A stretch of DNA of 7,760 nt. Origin: Cryomorphaceae bacterium. GTDB lineage: Bacteria; Bacteroidota; Bacteroidia; Flavobacteriales_D; Crocinitomicaceae. Numbering within the stretch: the stretch's first letter is position 1; every line of letters starts with the position of its first letter. The notes beneath the pieces are model-generated. The model was not told where the DNA came from and ran no database searches. It worked only from the letters and a program-made list of their open reading frames with translations. Made by a program: the position numbers and the translations under genes. Shown one piece after another: positions 1 through 6,930 of the stretch. The stretch lies in NCBI GenBank assembly GCA_027485365.1, contig JAIXRD010000008.1, positions 1 to 7,760 on the forward strand, written 5' to 3'.

Positions 1-836
1 ACCATACATCCCACATTTCCGTCTAATTTCACGAAATTCAATCCTGCTTCATCCGCTTCAACTTCTGTTGGATCCTCTTCGTTTTTATCACGCATCGCTG
101 CATAATCTGGGTGACGCATTAAGCCATTACCATCTAAGGTAACTTTCGCATCTACCGCAATAATTTTATTATCTGATGTTTTGAATAATGGATTAATCTC
201 AAACATAGCTGCATCGATGCCATCATATGCTTTGTACAATGACGCTACGAACTTGGTCATTTGTTTGAACGCTTCACCACTCAATCCAAGATTGAACGCG
301 ATTTTACGCGTTTGAAATCCTTGTAGCCCTACGCGAGGATCAATGAATTCTTTAAATATTTTATCTGGTGTATGCTCCGCTACATGCTCAATGTCCATTC
401 CACCCTCGGTAGAATAAATAATTACGTTACGGCCTTTTTCACGGTCTAACAACACCGACATGTAAAACTCTTGCGGCTCAGTCTCTCCTGGATAGTAAAC
501 ATCCTGAGCAATCAACACTTTATTGACCTTTTTACCTTTACCATTTGTTTGCAGGGTAACCAAATGTCCGCCAAGGATTCCTTTTACCTTTTCCTCTACT
601 TCACCAATTCCTTTAGCTAAAACAACTCCGTGAGACCCTGTTTCTTCAACAGTTCCTTTACCGCGACCCCCCGCATGGATTTGTGCTTTAATCACATACC
701 ATCCTGTACCGGTTTGTTTGGTTAATTCTTCTGCAGCGGCTACTGCATCGGCTACATTTTCTACTACCACTCCTTCTTGAATGGCTACTCCGTAGCTTTT
801 TAAAATCGCTTTTCCTTGGTATTCGTGTAAATTCAT
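1..836 (-). CDS. sucC: Succinyl-CoA synthetase (ADP-forming) beta subunit, partial (C-terminus beyond left edge)
   Basis: This is the beta subunit of the TCA-cycle enzyme that interconverts succinyl-CoA and succinate with substrate-level phosphorylation; it works in the cytoplasm with the alpha subunit SucD. Reading the minus strand from the ATG at 836 gives 278 complete codons with no stop. The start MNLHEYQGKA is the classic SucC N-terminus. The ATP-grasp fold follows: Lys50 and the glycine-rich HAGGRGK at 54-60, STEGGM at 142-147, EINPL at 213-217 and DAK at 229-231, the last two carrying the acidic and Asn residues expected to bind metal-ATP. The fragment ends in DGNVGCM (272-278), which in E. 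coli SucC (388 residues) precedes the alpha-contacting, active-site-histidine-facing half. About 110-120 residues are therefore missing off the window edge, not deleted. The gene begins 45 bases after the carboxylase stop, with no Shine-Dalgarno sequence and no terminator hairpin in the gap, so cotranscription is likely. sucD is not in view. Identity is very secure. Confidence 0.97.
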   Translation of the reverse strand, partial: MNLHEYQGKAILKSYGVAIQEGVVVENVADAVAAAEELTKQTGTGWYVIKAQIHAGGRGKGTVEETGSHGVVLAKGIGEVEEKVKGILGGHLVTLQTNGKGKKVNKVLIAQDVYYPGETEPQEFYMSVLLDREKGRNVIIYSTEGGMDIEHVAEHTPDKIFKEFIDPRVGLQGFQTRKIAFNLGLSGEAFKQMTKFVASLYKAYDGIDAAMFEINPLFKTSDNKIIAVDAKVTLDGNGLMRHPDYAAMRDKNEEDPTEVEADEAGLNFVKLDGNVGCM

Positions 837-881
837 ATGCTAAATTGGTTGTGTAAAATTAGTGATTTCTATTTGACTGCG
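837..881 (-). other. Intergenic spacer between biotin carboxylase gene and sucC, no terminator seen
   Basis: These 45 bases separate the carboxylase stop codon from the sucC ATG. I see no inverted repeat followed by a T tract on the minus strand and no Shine-Dalgarno sequence next to the ATG, so readthrough into sucC is likely. There is a 7-of-8 match to the TAnnTTTG -7 box (TAATTTTA, plus-strand positions 854-861), which is too weak to call as a separate sucC promoter. Confidence 0.5.
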
Positions 882-2369
882 TTACGATTGTAATTTATTT
901 TTCCAACTACTTGTATTTTCTCTTGAAGCAAATTCTTTTTCCTTGAATGCTTTAATATCCTTCCAGATTTGGTCGATGCTAAAGGTTAAAGCCCGATGCT
1001 CCTCCTCCATCGCTGTATTTACAACCCGTGGATCAGAGAAATAGTGCTTAACAAAGTTTGTATCAAAATTACCCGAAATGAATGCCTCATGCTTTAATAC
1101 ATATTTCCCGAAATCTAAGGTTGTTTTCACCCCAGAAATCTGATAATCATCGATGGCTTCTATGCATCGTCTAATGGCATCTTGGCGTGTTTTCCCCCAA
1201 ACCACCAATTTAGCGATCATTGGATCATAATAAATCGGAATATCCATTCCTTCGAGAAACGCATCATCTACTCGAACTGAACGGCCCGAGGGAATTCGAT
1301 ACCGATTTAGTGTGCCGATATCTGGGATAAATCCGTTAAGCGTATCCTCTGCATACACCCGTATTTCGATGGCATGTCCGTTGATGGCTAACTCTTCCTG
1401 TGACTTTGGCAGTTTTTCGCCACGTGCCACACGGATTTGCCATTCCACTAAGTCTGTTCCAGTAATTTCTTCAGTAACCGGGTGCTCAACTTGTAGCCGC
1501 GTATTCATTTCTAAAAAATAGAACTTTAACTCAGCATCTAATAAAAACTCAACGGTACCTGCGCCTGAATAATTACATGCCTTACACACATTGACCGCAG
1601 CCTCCCCCATTTGTTTACGCAATTCAGGAGTTACTACAGCACTTGGGGCTTCTTCAATTACCTTTTGATGTCTTCGCTGAATCGAACATTCACGTTCAAA
1701 CAAATACACTACGTTCCCATAGTTATCTGCAAATACTTGGATTTCAATGTGACGAGGTTTTGTTACAAATTTTTCTATGAACACCGCATCATCTCCAAAG
1801 GAAGATCTAGCCTCACTTTGGGCGGTATGCATTTGCTCTTCAAATTCTTCTTCACGCTCCACCAAGCGCATGCCTTTACCCCCACCACCAGCGGAGGCTT
1901 TGATTAATACCGGATACCCAATGCTTGCGGCAATCTTCTTTCCAAGTTCGACGCTTGCCACGGCTTCATCGACTCCAGGAACTAAGGGAACACCAAACTC
2001 TTTCACCGCTTGTTTGGCACTTAATTTATCTCCCATGACCTCCATTGATTCAGGAGACGGCCCGATTAATATGATCCCGGCCTCCTTTAATTTTCGAGCG
2101 AAGCCAGCATTTTCAGACAAAAAACCATATCCGGGATGTACCCCATCCACCCCTAAATCCTTACACGCTTGAATGATGGCATCCTGACGGAGATAGGATT
2201 CTGAAGAAGGGCTTGCACCCAAATACACCGATTCATCTGCTTCTAATACATGGGGAGCAAAACGATCTGCATCGCTGTACACCGCAACACTTTTAATATC
2301 CATTTTCTTCAAGGTTCTCAACACCCTTCGTGCAATTTCACCTCGATTTGCTACTAGTACTTTATTCAT
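882..2369 (-). CDS. Acyl-CoA (acetyl-/propionyl-CoA) carboxylase, biotin carboxylase subunit
   Basis: This 495-residue cytoplasmic ATP-grasp enzyme should carboxylate biotin on a separate carrier protein using ATP and bicarbonate. The biotin carboxylase N-domain opens with the direct start MNKVLVANRGEIARR; HPGYGFLSEN is at 78-87. The ATP-grasp part has Lys115, Lys157, the glycine loop GGGGKGM at 161-167, Glu199-Lys200, His207, His234 and Lys236. The catalytic set follows: Glu274, Glu287, Asn289, Arg291, QVEHP at 293-297 and Arg337. All equivalents of the E. coli AccC active-site residues are present, so it should be active. It is about 45 residues longer than E. coli AccC (449). The C-terminal domain text (GHAIEIRVYAED, YYDPMIAKLVVWG) resembles propionyl- and methylcrotonyl-CoA carboxylase alpha chains more than AccC of fatty-acid synthesis. 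There is no biotin-attachment (MKM) domain, so a carrier and a carboxyltransferase must be encoded elsewhere. The start overlaps the tamB stop by 8 bases and follows an A-rich leader. The family is certain; the acyl-CoA substrate is not, so no symbol is given (accC or pccA would both be defensible). Confidence 0.94.
   Translation of the reverse strand: MNKVLVANRGEIARRVLRTLKKMDIKSVAVYSDADRFAPHVLEADESVYLGASPSSESYLRQDAIIQACKDLGVDGVHPGYGFLSENAGFARKLKEAGIILIGPSPESMEVMGDKLSAKQAVKEFGVPLVPGVDEAVASVELGKKIAASIGYPVLIKASAGGGGKGMRLVEREEEFEEQMHTAQSEARSSFGDDAVFIEKFVTKPRHIEIQVFADNYGNVVYLFERECSIQRRHQKVIEEAPSAVVTPELRKQMGEAAVNVCKACNYSGAGTVEFLLDAELKFYFLEMNTRLQVEHPVTEEITGTDLVEWQIRVARGEKLPKSQEELAINGHAIEIRVYAEDTLNGFIPDIGTLNRYRIPSGRSVRVDDAFLEGMDIPIYYDPMIAKLVVWGKTRQDAIRRCIEAIDDYQISGVKTTLDFGKYVLKHEAFISGNFDTNFVKHYFSDPRVVNTAMEEEHRALTFSIDQIWKDIKAFKEKEFASRENTSSWKNKLQS
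2362..2369 (-). other. 8-base stop/start overlap between tamB and the biotin carboxylase gene
   Basis: On the minus strand the sequence ATGAATAA contains both the ATG of the biotin carboxylase gene (2369-2367) and, in another frame, the TAA of tamB (2364-2362). The bases just upstream of this ATG are A- and G-rich (AAAGAAGAAA) and lie inside the last tamB codons. That suits Bacteroidota ribosomes, which usually initiate without a strong Shine-Dalgarno sequence. The overlap is seen directly. That it couples translation of the two genes is inference. Confidence 0.85.
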
Positions 2370-5300
2370 TTTCTTCTTTATTTTCTATGCTTGGGGTCGG
2401 TTCCGTTGGCGCTCCGACAGGCGGTAATTTAGTTTGACGTTTCTTTCGTTTAAATTTTACTACTTTATACTCCTTAGATCTAAACACATCTAAAAAAGAT
2501 TGCAAGAGTACAAAATCTTTTGCGCTATTGAAATCTTCATGATATGAAAGTCCCGCACCTTGTGTAAAAGGCCCTGCATTTTCTTTTACCGTATTTGAGT
2601 TTGAACGATTAAACGCATTAATACGAAAGGTCCCCGATTCATTTACCAAGTATTCAATACTCACATCACCTACTAATCCCCCGTTTGCAGCGGATGAGCC
2701 CGTTGTGTTTTGAACCCCGAAACTCCCTGTAACCACCAAGCGATCGCCTGCAAAGGATTTTTGCACCGAAGTAGAAACATTATCTGTCCCTAAATCCATC
2801 TTAACTTGATAACTTTTGGACATTTGAGAAAGGGCTTGATTAATTTGACTTTCAAACAAATCAATGGCTGCGGATTCATTGGCTGAATTGGTTCCCTTCA
2901 AGGGTTGAAACTTGCTGAAAAGCATTAGTGAGAAAAACTGACGATTTAATTCATCTTTATCTTCATTGATACGATTCATTAGTGCCTTTCCTGATTCAGG
3001 TGCTTTAGGCGCCACTAATTCAAACGTGATGTTGGGTTGTATTAACGATCCAGTTAAATTTAACAGGCATTGAGCATCTTGCTTTGCCAAGGATTTATCC
3101 GTTTGCTCTGGAGTTAATTCTAACATGTTGGCGTTTTTTACTAAATACGAAGTGACAATTTTCATATCTGCCTTGTACACATCGCCCGACCAGTTTATTG
3201 AGCCTTCAACAATATCAAAAGGTTTACGAGCGGGACCCATCGTAAAATTATACACACTCCCGTTCAGGATCTTCAAGCCGCCATCCAAACGCATTTGATT
3301 ATAGGCATCGAGTTTCAAATTTAATTTTCCTTGCGTTTTGGCTTGAATTTCATCATGTGTTTGCTCATTAAATACCAGGAGAACCTCTGCATCCGGGGTA
3401 ATATCAAATGCTAAATCCAAGTCAACTCCTGTAAAATCGATTTTATCATCAATTATTGGTGCTAAATTTTTATCTGAAACAAAGGTTATTATTGACTCTT
3501 CTTCTAATTCAGATGTTCCATACATTGGGAACACCAATTTCGTTCCTTTTCTGGTTTGAACATTTACCGTAACATTCATCACCGCACCATATCCCGAAAT
3601 ATTCGCGGTACCTCTTCCATACGCCTTTCCGTAATACACATCGCCCTCCTTGTATTTGGTATTTAGAAGCATGAACTTATCTATTTTTCGTCCGGGATTA
3701 TCTCTCAAGGAATGGTTATAATCTTCTTCAAAATCCACATCCACATTATAATTGAACTTAGTAAAGTTGGAATGATATACCGTACCGTCTATCGTTGCTA
3801 CGTTCCCATCTGTATCACGAATCGGGAGCTTGTTAATATAGAACCCATCTTGCTCTACTTTAATTTTGCCATTCATCGTGTAACGACAACCCAGCAAGGT
3901 AAAATCAGCAGCGGCATCTTTAAGACTTAAGGTACCTGCAAGTCTGGGAACATCCGGAGTACCTTTTATGTTAATGAAACCATTCAATTTTCCTTCAATT
4001 TTATTTAACACATCCGGATCCATGAATGCATTGGTAAATGAAATGTCTGTATTCTGAAAATCCAATCTTAAGCTTAGGTTTTCATCTTCAACATTCGTCA
4101 AATAAGAACCAGAAAAATCCAAGGTTTTCATTCCGCGATAAGCCAAGGTACCTTTTAGTCCTACCGCCGCTAAGGCATCATTATAGGTTGCATCGATATG
4201 AATTTCACCGACTTCCTCTTGATTAATAAAGAAGGAAAGAATATCAACATTAGAAGTTAAGGTTAAAGCTTCATAGGGATTTGCTAAACCAAGGGAACCA
4301 TTTACCTTACCTGCCAAGTCGACCTCAAGGTTTAACATCTTTGAAAGATCCTCCAAGTCAAGATTAGTTATACTCAAACCTAGCACATCATTCACATTAT
4401 CTGAAAGGCACCCACCGGCTTCAATGCGCTGATTCTTTTGATCACTTCGCAACATTAACTTATTGGTTTCAATGTGTTTATTCTGAACAATAAGGTCGCT
4501 TCCGGAATCTAAATACCACTTAAATCCATTAATAGAAAATCGAGATTGATCAAAAAGTAAATCAAAATCATTGGAAGAATGCATCGTTGTGCGCCACTTT
4601 ATTCGAGATTCATTTAGGCGTCCTTGATCCCACCCGAGACTTGAATTAAGTTTACCTCCAATACCGGTCGTTAAAAAATTAACATCATTGAAAATCAATG
4701 AATCACCGACATCCAATTGATTCACTAATAAGTTCGCGGTAACCCCTGACTCATTTACGCGCTGTTGTAATGTAATACCTTCAAAGTTAATGCTGTCATA
4801 CATAATATGACTGGAAGTAAGTTGTAACCCAAATAAATCTTGCTCTGAATCAAACTTTAAAACGACTTCAGTATGCGGATCAATTTCAAGACCGGGAACA
4901 AACAAAGCGGTGAGTTCATTGATATCTTTCACCACCAACCTTGCATCAATTTCATTATTCACTTTTCCACGAATGGGTTTTCTTGCTTGCACCAAACTCG
5001 GAAGAACGCGTGAAATACCGAACAAAATATCATCCTCAATCGTGTTCGGATCTATCTTTCCTTTAAAATCCAAATCCGCTATATTACTCCTAATTTTTAG
5101 TGATTCTTCCGCCATGGAATGATTAAAATCAATCCGAGCTGACGGAATCTTTATTTCTTTACCGTCTTCTGTATAGCTGAAATGATCAATCGTCACCCCG
5201 CCCTCAAAGCGATTAAAAGTAGCGCCTTTTGTATCTACAGTAAATTCACCAATTAATGCCGTGTTTTTTGATTCTGTAAATCCTAAGGCTCCGAGATTTA

Positions 5301-6906
5301 ACTTTTCGAACCGCATAGAAGCATTGTAGCTTGGTACCCCTTCTATATTGAAGTCACCCGAAATCATAAATTTCGCATTTGGATCATCAACTTGTACTGA
5401 GGTATTCAACACAACACCATCCATGTGCATATCTTTCAGCGCTACGTTATGATAAACATAGCCCATGGTTTCTAATTCACTGAAATACGCAGATCCATTG
5501 GTTAGTTTAAACCCTTTATCAAGCACATCGAACGACGAAAACTTCAAGTTACCGTTTAAAACGCCAACATCAGAAACATCTAGTATTTCTCCTAATTGTA
5601 TATGATTTAATGCCACAGCAATGCTATCAGGTCGTAAATTTTGAATTCCGATGGCATTACCCAACACATCCAGTTTCATGGGTGAAACCAAGCTCAAGTC
5701 CCCTTTTTCTGTTTTTATAGTTACGGGACGTAAAATTAACTGCCCTTGCTTCCCATCCACGACCATATTTCGAAAACGAACAGTTCCTAAGCGATCTACT
5801 TCAGGGCCAAAAGACAAGGATGATCCATCCGGCAGGCGCACCTTACTGAGTTCTGCCACATCAAATGAAGCTTTACGAATTACCTCTCGGAAGGGATATG
5901 CAGCAAAATCAGAGAAATCAGGCAAATCTAAATCACCTTTTAAAAACGTATTTTTCCGAATCCTTAAGTCTAAGTGTTTGATTTTGAAATGATTTACCAC
6001 ATTGTAAAGCGTGCCACTCAACTGAACCTGTTCATTCATCCCGTGCATTTCTGGCACAAAAAACGCTACATCTGCAAGATTAACAGAACTTGGTTGTATG
6101 GCAATATTAAAAATCACCTTATTGTTAAAATCCTCCAATGCAGCAGGGTCAGTATACGAATAAGCGATTTCAGAAGCATGAATTTCTGACCGATTTAACT
6201 TAATATACACCGAATTCAACCTTAACCCAGTATCATTTATTGCTACCTTAGCCTTCAAGCCCTTGACCCAAAGACCGGATTGGTCTTTCGTATGAAAGTC
6301 ATCAAGGCTAAACGCGGTAAGCGGGCCGTCATTGATAAATTCAGATACTGTTAAATTAACATTTTCAAGCGCAACATGATTAAAATCTAGCCCCGTTTTC
6401 ATCTTCGGAATTCGGAAATCATCGTACCGTAGTTTGGTCTGTTTCAGTGTAATCTTATTCAAAGCAAGGGTAAACTTAGAAGAGGTTGATGTCGTATCTT
6501 CCGAAGCGAAATAATCGGCTATGAACTGAAAATTCATTTCACCGGTAGGTTTTTCAGCATAAACCCAAACCTCACCTTTCTCCAAAATGACTTCATCTAA
6601 GGTTAAATGCTGTGCACCAAAACCCTGTATTAATAACTCTAAGCTTCGAATTGACACCAGGCGTTTGTCAGACAAATCATGAATTAGTACATCTTCGAGA
6701 TAAATTCGACTGAATAGTGTAATGTCTACCTTACCTATATTCACTTTCGTATTCCATTCCTTAGAAAAGAAATCTGTAGCCTTGGTTGCGAGATAGGATT
6801 GAAAGGACGAAGTACGAATTAAGAAGGCGAATAAAATGACAAAAATCAACATCCACTCAAAGAAAACCCCGAAGGTTCTGCCAAGGATTTTAATTACTTT
6901 TGTCAT
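2362..6906 (-). CDS. tamB: TamB-like translocation/assembly module protein (AsmA-like, DUF490 C-terminus)
   Basis: This 1514-residue protein should be anchored in the inner membrane and span the periplasm. TamB and related AsmA-like bridge proteins have a hydrophobic groove linked to outer-membrane assembly and phospholipid transport, often with a BamA-like partner (TamA, or TamL in Bacteroidota). One hydrophobic segment lies at about 11-30, followed by the AsmA-type start of the periplasmic region (FQSYLATKATDFFSKE, then TKVNIGKVDITLF at 53-65). The long middle is made of alternating short beta strands with repeated patterns such as GTL, GxLN and LxLxNLD, as expected for a beta-taco or groove architecture. 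The TamB domain occupies roughly 1060-1460: GRGTANISGYG near 1098, GGLKILNGSVYNF near 1210, a Leu-Thr-Gly-Ser strand, then FNRSNSN and GPFTQGAGLSYHEDF. A short charged and proline-rich tail closes the protein. An in-frame TAA at 6919-6921 makes ATG 6906 the earliest possible ATG start. Length is typical of Bacteroidota TamB (about 1400-1700) and longer than E. coli TamB (1259). The family call is strong; the exact cargo is unknown. Confidence 0.9.
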   Translation of the reverse strand: MTKVIKILGRTFGVFFEWMLIFVILFAFLIRTSSFQSYLATKATDFFSKEWNTKVNIGKVDITLFSRIYLEDVLIHDLSDKRLVSIRSLELLIQGFGAQHLTLDEVILEKGEVWVYAEKPTGEMNFQFIADYFASEDTTSTSSKFTLALNKITLKQTKLRYDDFRIPKMKTGLDFNHVALENVNLTVSEFINDGPLTAFSLDDFHTKDQSGLWVKGLKAKVAINDTGLRLNSVYIKLNRSEIHASEIAYSYTDPAALEDFNNKVIFNIAIQPSSVNLADVAFFVPEMHGMNEQVQLSGTLYNVVNHFKIKHLDLRIRKNTFLKGDLDLPDFSDFAAYPFREVIRKASFDVAELSKVRLPDGSSLSFGPEVDRLGTVRFRNMVVDGKQGQLILRPVTIKTEKGDLSLVSPMKLDVLGNAIGIQNLRPDSIAVALNHIQLGEILDVSDVGVLNGNLKFSSFDVLDKGFKLTNGSAYFSELETMGYVYHNVALKDMHMDGVVLNTSVQVDDPNAKFMISGDFNIEGVPSYNASMRFEKLNLGALGFTESKNTALIGEFTVDTKGATFNRFEGGVTIDHFSYTEDGKEIKIPSARIDFNHSMAEESLKIRSNIADLDFKGKIDPNTIEDDILFGISRVLPSLVQARKPIRGKVNNEIDARLVVKDINELTALFVPGLEIDPHTEVVLKFDSEQDLFGLQLTSSHIMYDSINFEGITLQQRVNESGVTANLLVNQLDVGDSLIFNDVNFLTTGIGGKLNSSLGWDQGRLNESRIKWRTTMHSSNDFDLLFDQSRFSINGFKWYLDSGSDLIVQNKHIETNKLMLRSDQKNQRIEAGGCLSDNVNDVLGLSITNLDLEDLSKMLNLEVDLAGKVNGSLGLANPYEALTLTSNVDILSFFINQEEVGEIHIDATYNDALAAVGLKGTLAYRGMKTLDFSGSYLTNVEDENLSLRLDFQNTDISFTNAFMDPDVLNKIEGKLNGFINIKGTPDVPRLAGTLSLKDAAADFTLLGCRYTMNGKIKVEQDGFYINKLPIRDTDGNVATIDGTVYHSNFTKFNYNVDVDFEEDYNHSLRDNPGRKIDKFMLLNTKYKEGDVYYGKAYGRGTANISGYGAVMNVTVNVQTRKGTKLVFPMYGTSELEEESIITFVSDKNLAPIIDDKIDFTGVDLDLAFDITPDAEVLLVFNEQTHDEIQAKTQGKLNLKLDAYNQMRLDGGLKILNGSVYNFTMGPARKPFDIVEGSINWSGDVYKADMKIVTSYLVKNANMLELTPEQTDKSLAKQDAQCLLNLTGSLIQPNITFELVAPKAPESGKALMNRINEDKDELNRQFFSLMLFSKFQPLKGTNSANESAAIDLFESQINQALSQMSKSYQVKMDLGTDNVSTSVQKSFAGDRLVVTGSFGVQNTTGSSAANGGLVGDVSIEYLVNESGTFRINAFNRSNSNTVKENAGPFTQGAGLSYHEDFNSAKDFVLLQSFLDVFRSKEYKVVKFKRKKRQTKLPPVGAPTEPTPSIENKEENE
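6895..6902 (+). promoter_or_regulatory. Candidate Bacteroidota -7 promoter element for tsaD
   Basis: TACTTTTG is an exact match to TAnnTTTG, the -7 consensus of the Bacteroidota primary sigma factor. It lies 28 bases upstream of the proposed TTG start of tsaD, leaving a 5' leader of about 20-25 nucleotides. The box sits inside the first codons of tamB on the opposite strand (4-6 codons, counting partial ones). I do not find a clear TTTG -33 element at the usual 17-23 base spacing; only weak TT-containing sequence is present near 6874-6880. It is a plausible promoter supported by position and sequence, not proven. Confidence 0.4.
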
Positions 6907-6913
6907 GCGTGAA

Positions 6914-6921
6914 CAAAATTA
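6914..6921 (-). promoter_or_regulatory. Candidate Bacteroidota -7 promoter element for tamB
   Basis: On the minus strand these bases read TAATTTTG, an exact match to TAnnTTTG. Only 7 bases separate the box from the tamB ATG at 6906, so transcription from it would give a nearly leaderless mRNA. No good TTTG -33 element is seen upstream, a region that lies within the tsaD N-terminal codons. The match may be fortuitous in AT-rich DNA; a promoter further upstream inside tsaD is the alternative. Confidence 0.33.
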
Positions 6922-6930
6922 ATCATTGCA

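Noticed and set aside
854..861. Possible separate sucC promoter, TAATTTTA on the minus strand
   Set aside because: It lacks the final G of TAnnTTTG and has no evident -33 element. In AT-rich DNA a 7-of-8 match is weak, and readthrough from upstream explains sucC expression.
1312..2172. Three plus-strand open frames of 69-131 codons, two of which overlap each other
   Set aside because: All are antisense to the intact biotin carboxylase gene, have no recognisable motifs, and look like by-products of its codon use.
3930..4160. Repeated AAGGTACC words within tamB
   Set aside because: They encode recurring Gly-Thr-Leu strand motifs of TamB and are explained by the protein's repeated beta-strand pattern, not by a DNA repeat element.
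4395..4425. Lipobox-like IEAGGC inside TamB (Cys833)
   Set aside because: A lipobox matters only at the end of an N-terminal signal peptide. This Cys is in the middle of the beta-strand region with no preceding hydrophobic helix.
3712..6189. Several plus-strand open frames of 60-115 codons inside tamB
   Set aside because: They lie antisense to a continuous 1514-codon gene with clear family features. No start context or family similarity supports them.
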